Shown: positions 8,521 to 19,466 of the stretch, piece by piece
Numbering within the stretch: the first letter of the stretch is position 1
Layout: each line of letters begins with the position of its first letter
Source of the DNA: Nocardioides deserti
GTDB lineage: Bacteria; Actinomycetota; Actinomycetes; Propionibacteriales; Nocardioidaceae
Direction of reading: 5' to 3'
DNA length: 64,000 bases
Assembly: GCF_014266025.1 (NCBI RefSeq)
Contig: NZ_JACMYC010000008.1
Location: 62,001-126,000, forward strand
Position numbers and translations under genes: made by a program
Notes under the pieces: generated by a model
Told to the model about the DNA's origin: nothing
The model's database searches: none
The model's input: only the letters and a program-made list of their open reading frames with translations

Positions 8521-9963
8521 GTGGCGCGACGTGACGCACGCCACGGTCCTCCGCGCGCGCGCCTCCGCCCGCTTCTGCTGCTCCTCGTGCTCGCGGTGGT
8601 GGCCGCGGCGACCTGGCGGTACGACGTCCTCGACCGCTGGCTGGAGCCCGGCCGGCCCGCGGACCCGGCCGCCGTCGCGCCCCCGTCGGAGCTCGACCTG
8701 CCGGCGGTCGTCGCCGCGCCCGCCGTCGCCGAGGAGGCGGTCGGCGCCGGTCCGGTCGCCGCGGCGGCCGTGCGGCGTGCGATCCGCCCGAACCTGGCCG
8801 ACGGAGACCTCGGCCGCCACGTGCTCGCCGCGGTCGGCCCGCTCGACGGCGCCGGCGTGCTGGTGCGCTCCGGCTCGGGCGCCTCGCTCGCGATCCCGGC
8901 GTCGACCACGAAAATCGTCACCTCCGTGGCCGCCCTGCTCGCGATGGACCCCGCCACCCGGTTCACGACGCGCGTCGTCGACGCCGGCCCGCGCGGGATC
9001 GTGCTCGTCGGCGGTGGCGACCCGTTCCTGGCGAGCGAGCCGGTGGACCCCGACGGCGGGCCCGCCTGGCCCGAGCGGGCCGACGTCACGACCCTGGCCC
9101 GGGCGACCGCCGACGCGCTGGTCGCCGCCGGGCGCACCCGTGTGCGGGTCGGCTACGACACCTCCCTGTTCAGCGGACCGGAGGTCAGTCCGCGGTGGCG
9201 CGCCGACTACGTCCCCGACGGGGTCGTCTCGCCGATCACCGCGCTGTGGGTCGACGAGGGCCGCCCCGCCGAAGGGTTCGGCCGGGTGGAGGACCCCGCG
9301 CTGACCGCGGCGACCGTCTTCGCCGGCGTGCTGTCCCGCCGCGGGGTCGAGGTCGTCGGCGTCCCCCGCGAGCAGGTCGCTCCCGACGGAGCGGCCGAGC
9401 TGGCCTCGGTGACCAGCGCGCCGCTGTCGCAGGTCGTCGAGCAGGTGCTCGTGGTGAGCGACAACGAGGCCGCCGAGGTGCTGCTGCGCCACGTGGGGCT
9501 GGCCACCGAGGGCACCGGCTCCTTCGCGGCCGGCCGGCGCGGCGTCGTACGGCTGCTGGGGGAGGCGGGCGTCGACCTCGGCCGCAGCGTCTTCTGGGAC
9601 GGCAGCGGGCTGTCGCGGGAGAACCGGGTCGAGCCGGCCGCGCTCCTCGACCTGCTGCGGCTCGCCGCGTCCGACGACCACCCCGAGCTGCGGCCGGTGC
9701 TGACCGGGCTGCCGGTGGCGGGGTTCACCGGGTCGCTGACCGACCGGTTCGACACCGGGGCGCGCGAGGGGCGCGGCCGGGTGCGCGCCAAGACCGGCAC
9801 GCTCACCGGTGTCACCTCGCTGGCCGGCATCGCGACCGACCGCGACGGCCGGTCGATGGTCTTCGCGATGCTCGCCGACCGGGTACGCGTCGAGGACACC
9901 CTCGAGGCCCGCGACGCCATGGACGCGGCCGCCGCGGCGCTCGGCGCTTGTCGCTGCGGATAG
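8521..9963 (+). CDS. dacB: D-alanyl-D-alanine carboxypeptidase/endopeptidase (PBP4 type)
   Basis: 480 residues. An arginine-rich cytoplasmic start is followed by one membrane anchor ([15 protein letters not shown]), then the extracellular peptidase S13 fold. Active-site motifs: SXXK as ASTTKIV (near residue 135), SXN as VSDNEA, and KTG as AKTGTLTG. It trims peptide cross-links in cell wall peptidoglycan. The GTG at 8521 has a strong GGAGGGAGGAA site just upstream. It heads the cluster with the DUF2342 protein, tilS, hpt and ftsH. Confidence 0.93.
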   Translation: MARRDARHGPPRARLRPLLLLLVLAVVAAATWRYDVLDRWLEPGRPADPAAVAPPSELDLPAVVAAPAVAEEAVGAGPVAAAAVRRAIRPNLADGDLGRHVLAAVGPLDGAGVLVRSGSGASLAIPASTTKIVTSVAALLAMDPATRFTTRVVDAGPRGIVLVGGGDPFLASEPVDPDGGPAWPERADVTTLARATADALVAAGRTRVRVGYDTSLFSGPEVSPRWRADYVPDGVVSPITALWVDEGRPAEGFGRVEDPALTAATVFAGVLSRRGVEVVGVPREQVAPDGAAELASVTSAPLSQVVEQVLVVSDNEAAEVLLRHVGLATEGTGSFAAGRRGVVRLLGEAGVDLGRSVFWDGSGLSRENRVEPAALLDLLRLAASDDHPELRPVLTGLPVAGFTGSLTDRFDTGAREGRGRVRAKTGTLTGVTSLAGIATDRDGRSMVFAMLADRVRVEDTLEARDAMDAAAAALGACRCG

Positions 9964-9973
9964 TTTCGGCGTC

Positions 9974-11011
9974 ATGAGCGAGCGCGTCGAGGCCATGATC
10001 GACTGGGACCTCGCGGTCTCGCTGGGGACCCGGATCGCCGGCGAGGGTCCCGAGGTGACCCGCGACCAGGCCGCCGCCGCGGTCGCGGAGCTGCGGGCGG
10101 ACGCCGACCGGTCGACCGGACTGGTGCGGGAGTTCACCGGGCTCGTGGCGCAGGAGCGCACCGCGCCGGTGCTCGTGGTGGACCGGGCTGGCTGGGTCCA
10201 GGCCAACGCCGACGGCTTCAAGACCGTGCTCGCCCCCGTCGTCGACCAGCTGACCGGCAAGAAGGCGCCGGGGCCGCTGGCGACGGCGGTGGGCTCGAAG
10301 GTCACCGGCGCCGAGGTCGGCGGGCTGCTCGGCTTCCTCGCCGGCAAGGTGCTGGGCCAGTTCGACCCGTTCCACGACCCGCACGGCCGGCTGCTGCTCG
10401 TCGCGCCGAACATCGTCCACGTCGAGCGCGAGCTCGGCGCCGACCCCACCGACTTCCGGCTGTGGGTGTGCCTGCACGAGGAGACCCACCGCGTGCAGTT
10501 CACCGCGGTGCCGTGGATGCGCGACCACCTGTTCGCGCAGATCGAGGCGCTCGCCGCGACGATGCAGCCCGACGCGCTCCTCGACGACGGCCTCAAGCGG
10601 GCCCTGGAGTCGCTCCGGCAGGGCGTCGGCGGCGGCAGCCTCCTCGACGTCGTCGGGTCGCCGGAGCAGAAGGAGATCCTCGACCGGGTCACCGCCGTCA
10701 TGTCGCTGCTCGAGGGACACGCCGACGTGGTCATGGACGGCGTCGGCCCGACCGTCATCCCCAGCGTCGCGAAGATCCGCGCCAGCTTCGACGAGCGCCG
10801 CAAGGGCGTCGGCACCCTCGACCGGATCCTGCGCCGGCTGCTCGGCCTCGACGCGAAGATGGCGCAGTACCGCGACGGCGCCCGCTTCGTCCGCGGCGTC
10901 GTCGACAAGGTCGGCATGGCCGAGTTCAACGCCGTCTGGGAGCGCCCCGAGAACCTCCCCACCCGCGACGAGGTCGCCGACCCCGAGCTGTGGGTCTCGC
11001 GGGTCCTGTGA
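9974..11011 (+). CDS. DUF2342 zinc-dependent metalloprotease-like protein
   Basis: 345 residues. A zinc-protease style HEETH motif sits in LWVCLHEETHRVQF near residue 170, and a downstream Glu in LLEGHADVVMDG may be the third ligand. It belongs to a family found almost only in actinobacteria and nearly always between dacB and tilS; its substrate is unknown. TAGTTT at 9961-9966 lies 7 nt before the ATG, so it may have its own leaderless promoter starting immediately after the dacB stop. Family assignment rests on the motif and the neighbours. Confidence 0.88.
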   Translation: MSERVEAMIDWDLAVSLGTRIAGEGPEVTRDQAAAAVAELRADADRSTGLVREFTGLVAQERTAPVLVVDRAGWVQANADGFKTVLAPVVDQLTGKKAPGPLATAVGSKVTGAEVGGLLGFLAGKVLGQFDPFHDPHGRLLLVAPNIVHVERELGADPTDFRLWVCLHEETHRVQFTAVPWMRDHLFAQIEALAATMQPDALLDDGLKRALESLRQGVGGGSLLDVVGSPEQKEILDRVTAVMSLLEGHADVVMDGVGPTVIPSVAKIRASFDERRKGVGTLDRILRRLLGLDAKMAQYRDGARFVRGVVDKVGMAEFNAVWERPENLPTRDEVADPELWVSRVL

Positions 11012-11018
11012 GCCGCTG

Positions 11019-12023
11019 ATGGCGCTCCACCCCGCGGTCGCGGCGGTACGCCGCGGCGTCCGCGCCGCCCTCGCGCCGCTCCCGCCCGGCGTACCCGTCG
11101 TCGTCGCGTGCTCCGGCGGGGCCGACTCCCTGGCTTTGCTCGCCGCCACCGTCTTCGAGGGCCACAAGGCCGGCCTCCGTGTGGTCGGCGCGGTCGTCGA
11201 CCACGGCCTCCAGGAGGGATCGGTCGACCACACCGCGCGGGTCGTCGACCAGATGGCCGGCCTCGGCGCGGACGAGACGCTGTCCGCCCGCGTGCAGGTC
11301 GACCCCGCCGGCCTCGGCGTCGAGGCGGCCGCCCGACGCGCGAGGTACGCCGTGCTGGAGCAGGTCGCTGCCCACTTCGCCACCGCCGACGGCCCGACCC
11401 CCGTCCCTGCCACGGTCCTGCTCGGCCACACTCGCGACGACCAGGCGGAGACCGTCCTGCTCGGGCTGGCCCGCGGCTCCGGCGGCCGCTCGCTCGCCGG
11501 TATGCGCCGCGCGTTCGGCCCGTTCGTGCGACCGCTGCTCGACGTCACCCGCGACGACACCGTCACCGCCTGCCAGGTCGAGGGCATCCCGTTCTGGGAC
11601 GACCCGCACAACGCCGATCCCGGCTACGCCCGCGTCCGCGTGCGTCGCACCGTCCTGCCGGTCCTCGAGGAGCAGCTCGGCCCCGGCGTCGCCGCCACCC
11701 TCGCCCGCACCGCCGACCAGGTCCGCCACGACGTCGACCACCTCGACGACCTCGCCGAGGCCCGCCACGCCGCCCTCGCCGCGAACACCCCCGACGGCTC
11801 GCTCCCCGTCGCCGCCCTGCTCGAGGACCACCCGGCCATCCGCCACCGCGTCCTCCGCCTGGCGGCCCTCGCCGCCGGCGCCCCCGCCTCCGAGCTCTTC
11901 TCCGAGCACGTCCTCGCCGTCGACGCCCTCCTCACCGACTGGCACGGCCAGAAGTGGGTCGACCTCCCCGGCCACCTCCGCGCCCGCCGCGTCGACGGCC
12001 GCATCGTGGTCGTCCACGCCTGA
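11019..12023 (+). CDS. tilS: tRNA(Ile)-lysidine synthase
   Basis: 334 residues. The PP-loop ATP-binding motif ACSGGADSLALL is near residue 28, followed by GHTRDDQAETVLLGLARGSG typical of TilS. The enzyme converts the wobble C34 of the AUA-reading tRNA-Ile to lysidine and is normally essential. The C-terminal tRNA-binding domain is short, as in other actinobacteria. It starts 7 nt after the preceding stop and is presumably cotranscribed with it. Confidence 0.93.
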   Translation: MALHPAVAAVRRGVRAALAPLPPGVPVVVACSGGADSLALLAATVFEGHKAGLRVVGAVVDHGLQEGSVDHTARVVDQMAGLGADETLSARVQVDPAGLGVEAAARRARYAVLEQVAAHFATADGPTPVPATVLLGHTRDDQAETVLLGLARGSGGRSLAGMRRAFGPFVRPLLDVTRDDTVTACQVEGIPFWDDPHNADPGYARVRVRRTVLPVLEEQLGPGVAATLARTADQVRHDVDHLDDLAEARHAALAANTPDGSLPVAALLEDHPAIRHRVLRLAALAAGAPASELFSEHVLAVDALLTDWHGQKWVDLPGHLRARRVDGRIVVVHA

Positions 12024-12122
12024 GTGGTTCGTCCTGACCGCCCGGCGCGGCCGTATGGCGCGAACGGGTCATCCGGGCCCATTCCGGTCCCCGGGGCGGC
12101 CGCGCAGACCTACTGTCGACGA

Positions 12123-12890
12123 GTGCTCTCGAACCGTCTGCTCACCCTTGCCGCCTCGACCGGTCTGCTTCTCGGCTCCCTCGGCCTGTCCGGCCTGACC
12201 GGAGCGCGCGCGCACGTCGCGCCCGCCCCGACGTCGACCTGGAGTGCGACGAACCCTCTGCGACCCACGCCCCCCGCAGGCTCCGGCTGGATCCAAGGCT
12301 GGGCGGTCGACCGCGCCGGCAAGCCCCACCTGGACGTCGTGGTGGAGGCCTACCGGCCGGGCGACCTACGGGATCCGGTCGCCACCGCCCTCTCCTACGC
12401 GGGGTCGAACGTCCACGGCGACGAGGTCGACGGCTTCTTCCGGCTCCAGGTCCCCGAGGGCCGGTTCGTCCTCAAGCTCGCCAGCATGCCTGGTGCCACG
12501 GACCCGTTCCGGACGCTGTGGTTCGGGCGCAAGGTCCCCGTGCGGATGGCTGGCGGAGTCGCGGAGGTGGGCGACATCGCCCTCACCCGTGTTCGCAAGG
12601 TGAAGCCGCGCACCGTCGTGACCCTCGACCGGACGAGGATCAAGCAGCGCCAGCGCGGCGTCGTGCGCGTCACGGTCACGCATCCGGAGGTCGTGCCGGT
12701 GACCGGCAAGGTCAGGGTCACGGCCGATCGCAAGGCTCTGACCACGCTCGAGCTGCGCAACGGAGCGTCGTACCTCGAGCTCCCCAGGCTGGGGCTGGGC
12801 ACGCACCGCGTGTCGGTGCAGTTTCTCGGCAACGAGGCGGTGCTCCCGGGCTCGACCGCCTCGACGGTGCTGAGCGTCGTGCGGCGCTGA
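12123..12890 (+). CDS. Secreted protein with carboxypeptidase-regulatory-like and Ig-like segments, unknown role
   Basis: 255 residues. A signal peptide (RLLTLAASTGLLLGSLGLSG, then ARA) is followed by a beta-rich region resembling a carboxypeptidase regulatory domain (GWAVDRAGKPHLDVVVEAYR) and a C-terminal segment resembling an Ig-like repeat (VRVTVTHPEVVPVTGKVRVT). It contains no catalytic motif I recognise. The GTG at 12123 is preferred because TACTGT lies 6 nt upstream and the signal peptide starts there. It interrupts the usual tilS-hpt order, so it is probably a local insertion; codon use is only slightly less GC-biased than its neighbours. Confidence 0.65.
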   Translation: MLSNRLLTLAASTGLLLGSLGLSGLTGARAHVAPAPTSTWSATNPLRPTPPAGSGWIQGWAVDRAGKPHLDVVVEAYRPGDLRDPVATALSYAGSNVHGDEVDGFFRLQVPEGRFVLKLASMPGATDPFRTLWFGRKVPVRMAGGVAEVGDIALTRVRKVKPRTVVTLDRTRIKQRQRGVVRVTVTHPEVVPVTGKVRVTADRKALTTLELRNGASYLELPRLGLGTHRVSVQFLGNEAVLPGSTASTVLSVVRR

Positions 12891-12986
12891 CGTCGCTCGC
12901 TGGTCGCCGGGTCGTCGCCACCCGAGCCCGACGGCCCACCCGACCCAGCCGGATCGCGCCCGGGAGACCTCGCCTACGCTGCTCGC

Positions 12987-13538
12987 ATGGACGCTGCTGA
13001 CGTGTCGGACGACCTGCTTCACGTGCTCTACACCGAGGCCCAGATCCAGGACCGGATCAAGGAGATGGCCGCCGACATCGAGCGCGACTACGAGGGCAAG
13101 GAGCTGCTGATCGTCGGCATCCTGCGCGGCGCGGTGATGGTGATGGCCGACATGGCCCGCAGCTTCCACCGCCACGTGGAGATGGACTGGATGGCGGTGT
13201 CGTCGTACGGCTCGGGCACCAAGTCCAGCGGTGTGGTCCGCATCCTCAAGGACCTCGACACCGACATCAGCGGCCGGCACGTGGTGATCGTCGACGAGAT
13301 CATCGACACCGGCCTGACCCTGTCGTGGCTGACGTCGAACCTGAGCAGCCGCAACCCCGCCAGCGTCGAGATCGCGACGCTGCTGCGCAAGCCCGAGGCG
13401 CTGCAGATGCCGGTCGACGTGAAGTACGTCGGGTGGGACATCCCGAACGAGTTCGTCGTCGGCTACGGCCTGGACTACCGCGAGCGCTACCGCAACCTGC
13501 GCGACATCGGCACCCTCGCGCCGCACGTCTACTCCTGA
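12987..13538 (+). CDS. hpt: Hypoxanthine phosphoribosyltransferase
   Basis: 183 residues. The PRPP-binding signature VVIVDEIIDTGLTLSWL is near residue 100, with EGKELLIVGILRGAVMVMAD upstream and the C-terminal VKYVGWDIPNEFVVGYGLDY. It makes IMP/GMP from hypoxanthine/guanine and PRPP. TACGCT at 12975-12980 is 6 nt before the ATG, indicating a leaderless start. The next gene is ftsH, as is common in actinobacteria. Confidence 0.96.
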   Translation: MDAADVSDDLLHVLYTEAQIQDRIKEMAADIERDYEGKELLIVGILRGAVMVMADMARSFHRHVEMDWMAVSSYGSGTKSSGVVRILKDLDTDISGRHVVIVDEIIDTGLTLSWLTSNLSSRNPASVEIATLLRKPEALQMPVDVKYVGWDIPNEFVVGYGLDYRERYRNLRDIGTLAPHVYS

Positions 13539-13568
13539 TCGCCACCCGCCCGGACATATCGGGGTAGT

Positions 13569-13631
13569 CCTGCACATACCGGGGCAGATCTGCCCCGGTA
13601 TGTGCAGGGGTCACCGGTGAACCGGGGACCC
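13569..13631. repeat. Intergenic palindrome family 1, copy 1 (two adjacent palindromes)
   Basis: A perfect 40-nt palindrome spans 13569-13608; its left arm contains TGCACATACCGGGGCAGA. It is followed directly by an imperfect 25-nt palindrome (13607-13631) around TCACCGGTGAACCGG. The same two-part block recurs at 27556-27623 with a paired C:G to T:A change in the first stem. A degenerate extra left half (ACATATCGGGG at 13554-13564) precedes it. It sits between hpt and ftsH and could act as a terminator of hpt, but the conserved sequence goes beyond what a terminator needs. Confidence 0.85.
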
Positions 13632-13714
13632 TTGCGCCGGCCCGGACCGGTCCTGCTCCCCGTTGCCGCGGACCTGTACCGTCAGGGATTCAAGACGAGC
13701 GTCGGAAGAAGCCT

Positions 13715-15798
<2,084 letters not shown>

Positions 15799-15802
<4 letters not shown>

Positions 15803-16416
15803 CCGACCGCGTGAGCCAGGTCGAGCGCGACCCGGCCGAGGTGCCGCCGTTCGACCAGGCGCGCGCCGAGGCCGCGGTCCGCGAGCTGCTCATCGCCATC
15901 GGGGAGGACCCCGACCGCGAGGGCCTGCTCGACACCCCGGCCCGCGTGGCCCGGGCGTACGCCGAGGTGACGGCCGGGCTGCGGATGCGGCCCGAGGACG
16001 TCCTGTCCACGACGTTCGACATCGGCCACGAGGAGATGGTGCTGGTCCGCGACATCGAGCTGTGGTCGATGTGCGAGCACCACCTGGTCCCGTTCACCGG
16101 CGTCGCGCACGTCGGCTACATCCCGGCGGAGTCCGGCAAGATCACCGGCCTGTCCAAGCTGGCCCGGCTGGTCGACGTCTACGCCCGCCGCCCGCAGGTC
16201 CAGGAGCGGCTGACCACCCAGGTCGCCGACGCGCTGGTGCGGCTGCTCGAGGCGCGCGGCGTCATCGTCGTCATCGAGGCCGAGCACCTGTGCATGACCA
16301 TGCGCGGCGTCCGCAAGGCGGGCGCGCGCACCATCACGTCCGCGGTGCGCGGCAGCTTCCTCACCGAGCCCGCGACGCGCGCCGAGGCGATGGCGCTGAT
16401 CCGCGGCACCCACTGA
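15799..16416 (+). CDS. folE: GTP cyclohydrolase I
   Basis: 205 residues. The zinc and active-site signatures are clear: [31 protein letters not shown] helix ([20 protein letters not shown]) and the late Cys in [13 protein letters not shown]. It converts GTP to dihydroneopterin triphosphate, the first step of folate synthesis. It overlaps ftsH by 4 nt and begins a run of four folate genes (folE, folP, folB, folK), all tightly packed. Confidence 0.97.
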
Positions 16417-16424
16417 CGGCTGCC

Positions 16425-17360
16425 GTGGCGACGCTCCAGCCGGGTCAGCACCACGACGCCACGCCGGCGTCGGCGGTGGGTGGGCTGTTCCTCCCGATCG
16501 GCCGCCCCCGGGTGATGGGCATCGTCAACGTCACGCCCGACTCGTTCTCCGACGGCGGCCGGTACGTCGAGCCGGACGCCGCCGTCGCCCACGGCCGCAG
16601 CCTGTTGGCCGACGGGGCCGACGTGCTCGACATCGGCGGCGAGTCGACCCGTCCGGGCGCGACCCGGCCGCTGGTCTCCGAGGAGCTCGACCGGGTCGTG
16701 CCGGTGATCCGCGACCTCTCACGCGACGGCGTCGTGTCGGTGGACACCATGCGCGCCGAGGTCGCCGAGGCCGCGCTCGAGGCCGGCGCCACGATCGTCA
16801 ACGACGTCTCCGGCGGCCTGGCCGACCCGCGGATCCTCGAGGTCGCCGCGGCGGCCGGCGCGGTGTACGTCGCCATGCACTGGCGCGCCCACAGCACCCG
16901 GATGGCCGACTTCGCGACGTACGACGGACCCGGTGGCGTCGTGGGCACGGTCGCGGCCGAGCTGTCCGAGAGGCTGGAGGCGGTCCTGGCCGCGGGCGTT
17001 GACCCGGCCCGCGTGGTGCTCGACCCGGGGCTCGGCTTCGCCAAGCGCGGCGAGCACAACTGGGAGCTGCTGCGCGACCTCGACCCGATCACGGCGCTCG
17101 GCCAGCCGGTGCTGGTGGGGGCGAGCCGCAAGTCGTTCCTCGGCCGGCTGCTCGCGGCCGACGACGGCTCGCCGCGGCCGGTCGAGCAGCGCGAGCACGC
17201 CCACGCCGCGGTGGTCGCCCACCTGGCCCGACAGGGCGTCTGGGGCGTGCGCGTCCACGACGTGCGCGCCACACGTGACGCCCTCGCCGTCGTCGCCGCG
17301 CTGGACGAGCCGGCGGCCGCCGCGCCCGTCGCCGCCCCCGTCCAGGGAGGACGCCCATGA
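16425..17360 (+). CDS. folP: Dihydropteroate synthase
   Basis: 311 residues. Signatures GIVNVTPDSFSDGGRY near residue 32 and DIGGESTRPGA, then NDVSGG and GASRKSFLGRLL. It condenses p-aminobenzoate with the pterin pyrophosphate and is the sulfonamide target. The GTG at 16425, 8 nt after the folE stop, is the only start that gives the full N-terminus. No ribosome binding site is visible, so translation probably depends on coupling with folE. It overlaps folB by 4 nt. Confidence 0.95.
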   Translation: MATLQPGQHHDATPASAVGGLFLPIGRPRVMGIVNVTPDSFSDGGRYVEPDAAVAHGRSLLADGADVLDIGGESTRPGATRPLVSEELDRVVPVIRDLSRDGVVSVDTMRAEVAEAALEAGATIVNDVSGGLADPRILEVAAAAGAVYVAMHWRAHSTRMADFATYDGPGGVVGTVAAELSERLEAVLAAGVDPARVVLDPGLGFAKRGEHNWELLRDLDPITALGQPVLVGASRKSFLGRLLAADDGSPRPVEQREHAHAAVVAHLARQGVWGVRVHDVRATRDALAVVAALDEPAAAAPVAAPVQGGRP

Positions 17361-17725
17361 CCGACGAGATCTCCGTCACCGGCATCGAGTGCTGGGGCCA
17401 CCACGGCGTCTTCGACTTCGAGCGGAGGGAAGGGCAGACGTTCGTCATCGACCTCACGCTCGGTGTCGACACCGCCCCTGCGGCGGCGAGTGACGACTTG
17501 CACGACACCGTGGACTACGGAAGTCTCGTGGCGGCGGTGAAGGCCGCCGTGGAGAAAGACCCGGTCGACCTGATCGAGACCCTGGCCCAGCGCATCGCGG
17601 ACGTCTGCCTGGCGGACGCCAAGGTCGCCTGGGCGCGGGTCACGGTCCACAAGCCGGACGCACCCGTCGATGCGACGTTCGCCGACGTCGCACTCACCAT
17701 CACCCGGAGGGCCCACCGTGACTGA
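17357..17725 (+). CDS. folB: Dihydroneopterin aldolase
   Basis: 122 residues, the standard size. It begins TDEISVTGIECWGHHGVFDFER, here quoted only as the conserved start (ITGIEC-type strand and HHGV), and contains DTVDYGSLV and LIETLAQRIAD, as in FolB. It cleaves dihydroneopterin to 6-hydroxymethyl-dihydropterin. Overlaps with folP (ATGA) and folK (8 nt) indicate one translationally coupled operon. Confidence 0.95.
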   Translation: MTDEISVTGIECWGHHGVFDFERREGQTFVIDLTLGVDTAPAAASDDLHDTVDYGSLVAAVKAAVEKDPVDLIETLAQRIADVCLADAKVAWARVTVHKPDAPVDATFADVALTITRRAHRD

Positions 17726-18287
17726 GACCCCCAATCCGCACATCATCGACGCCGACACCCTCACCGGGGAGATGCGTCCGATCCGTCGTGCGGTCCTGGC
17801 CCTGGGGTCCAACCTCGGTGAGCGGATGGCGAGCCTGCAGGGCGCGGTCAACGCCATCGCCGACACCCCCGACGTGTGGGTGACCGCCGCGTCGCCGGTC
17901 TACGAGACCGACCCGGTCGACTCCCCGGCGGACGCGAAGACCTACCTCAACGCCGTCGTCCTCATCGACACCACGCTCGCCGCGAGCCGCCTGATGGACC
18001 GCGCGCTGGCGATCGAGGACGCCTTCGAGCGCGAGCGCGGCGAGGTCCCCAACGCCCCGCGCACCCTCGACGTCGACCTGATCGTCGTCGGCGACCGCCG
18101 CAGTGACGAGCCGAGCCTGCGCCTGCCGCACCCCCGCGCCCACGAGCGCGCGTTCGTCCTCAAGCCGTGGTTCGACCTCGAGCCCGACGCCGAGCTGCCG
18201 GGCCACGGCCCGATCAGCGAGCTGCTGGCCGGGATCGGCACCGACGGGCTGACCCTGCGTGAGGACCTGACGCTCGAGGTCGGGTGA
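17718..18287 (+). CDS. folK: 6-hydroxymethyl-7,8-dihydropterin pyrophosphokinase
   Basis: 189 residues. HPPK motifs: LALGSNLGERMASLQGAVN, VYETDPVDSPAD, RTLDVDLIVVGD and LRLPHPRAHERAFVL. It pyrophosphorylates the pterin that FolP uses. The GTG at 17718 has CGGAGG 7 nt upstream inside folB and adds a short N-terminal lead before the conserved RAVLALGSN; the longer upstream frame lies inside folB. The stop overlaps the next gene (GTGA at 18284-18287). Confidence 0.95.
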   Translation: MTETPNPHIIDADTLTGEMRPIRRAVLALGSNLGERMASLQGAVNAIADTPDVWVTAASPVYETDPVDSPADAKTYLNAVVLIDTTLAASRLMDRALAIEDAFERERGEVPNAPRTLDVDLIVVGDRRSDEPSLRLPHPRAHERAFVLKPWFDLEPDAELPGHGPISELLAGIGTDGLTLREDLTLEVG

Positions 18288-18778
18288 GCGACCCGCTCGG
18301 CACCCCCGGCCCGCCGGAGGAGCCGGGCGGCAGCCTCCGGCCCACCTCGCCGGCGGCCCTGACCGCCTGGGCCGTCGTCGGCCTGGTCGGCGGGTGGCTG
18401 GTGCACCCGGTCGCGGACCGGTGGGGCACCCCGCCCCTCGTCACCTGGGCGCAGCCGCTGGCCCTGCTGCTGGTGGTCGCGATCCTCGGCGCGACCGCCT
18501 GGATCACCTTCCGGCAGGTGCACGTGCGCCGGGAGCGGCTCGACCCGCAGCAGGCGGTCAACCGGCTGGTGCTCGCGCGCGCGTGCGCGTACGTCGGCGC
18601 GCTGGCCGCCGGCGGCTACCTCGGGTACGCCGTGTCCTGGCTCGGGGTGCCCGCCGAGCTGGCCGAGCAGCGCGCCTGGCGCTCGGCCGCCGCCGCGTTG
18701 GCCGGGGCCGGTGTGGCGGTGACCGCGTTGCTGCTCGAGCGCGCGTGTCGCGTCCGGTCCGACGACGCGGCGCCCTAA
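18284..18778 (+). CDS. DUF3180 membrane protein
   Basis: 164 residues with four predicted membrane segments (LTAWAVVGLVGGWLV, PLALLLVVAILGATAWI, a segment after VRRERL, and a C-terminal one). This fits the DUF3180 family that follows folK in many actinobacteria; its role is unknown. It is coupled to folK by a GTGA overlap, so it is presumably expressed with the folate genes, although nothing in it suggests a pterin enzyme. Confidence 0.8.
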   Translation: MSDPLGTPGPPEEPGGSLRPTSPAALTAWAVVGLVGGWLVHPVADRWGTPPLVTWAQPLALLLVVAILGATAWITFRQVHVRRERLDPQQAVNRLVLARACAYVGALAAGGYLGYAVSWLGVPAELAEQRAWRSAAAALAGAGVAVTALLLERACRVRSDDAAP

Positions 18779-18788
18779 CCTGCTGGAC

Positions 18789-19403
18789 ATGGCAACCTCA
18801 GCGGCACCATCGGTCACTCCTGCCTCGCGTCGCCGGCAGCGCTCGACGCGGCTGACCGTGGCCGTCGGGCTGCTCGTGGTGGGCGCGGTCGCCGTCGCGG
18901 CGGCCATCGCCACCGGCTCGTGGGGCTTGACCGCCGGCGCCGCCGTGCTGGCCGTGGTGCTCGGCGCGGCCGCCACGCGGATCACCTCGGCCGAGCTGGC
19001 CCAGTCCCGCCGCGACGCCGCGCGCGACCGAGCCGAGCAGGCGCAGGCCTACCGCCGGATGGCCGAGGAGCGTGCCGCCGAGCACGCGACGTACGTCGAG
19101 ACCGTCGAGCGCCGCATCGCCGACCGCGAGGCGAGCATCGCCGACCTCGAGCAGGGGCTGACCGCCGCGCAGCAGCGCGTCGCCGACGCCACCCTCAAGC
19201 TGGGCACCGAGGCGCGCCGGGCCGACGCCGCCGACCGGGCCCGCGCCGAGCTCTCCGCGGACCTCGACGCGGCCGAGGAGCGCGCCGCCGAGGCGATCGT
19301 CCGGATGGCCGAGCTGGAGCAGGAGGTCGACGTCCTGCGCGCCGAGCTCGAGGTCGTCACGGCCGCCTGGCAGACCGCCGAGGCGACCCGCAAGCGCGCC
19401 TGA
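18789..19403 (+). CDS. Membrane-anchored coiled-coil protein, unknown function
   Basis: 204 residues. After a basic N-terminus come two close membrane segments (LTVAVGLLVVGAVAVAAAIA and LTAGAAVLAVVLGAAA). About 130 residues of Ala/Glu/Arg-rich heptad-like sequence then run to the C-terminus, predicting a long cytoplasmic coiled coil. There is no enzyme motif. TAACCT at 18776-18781 is 7 nt before the ATG, indicating a separate leaderless promoter after DUF3180. A similar architecture occurs in cell-envelope scaffolding proteins, but no homologue is identified. Confidence 0.7.
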   Translation: MATSAAPSVTPASRRRQRSTRLTVAVGLLVVGAVAVAAAIATGSWGLTAGAAVLAVVLGAAATRITSAELAQSRRDAARDRAEQAQAYRRMAEERAAEHATYVETVERRIADREASIADLEQGLTAAQQRVADATLKLGTEARRADAADRARAELSADLDAAEERAAEAIVRMAELEQEVDVLRAELEVVTAAWQTAEATRKRA

Positions 19404-19466
19404 GCCGGTCGCCACGCGTACCCCGCGGGGGTTTGCCGAACCGACCACCGGGGAGACTTGTCCTTC

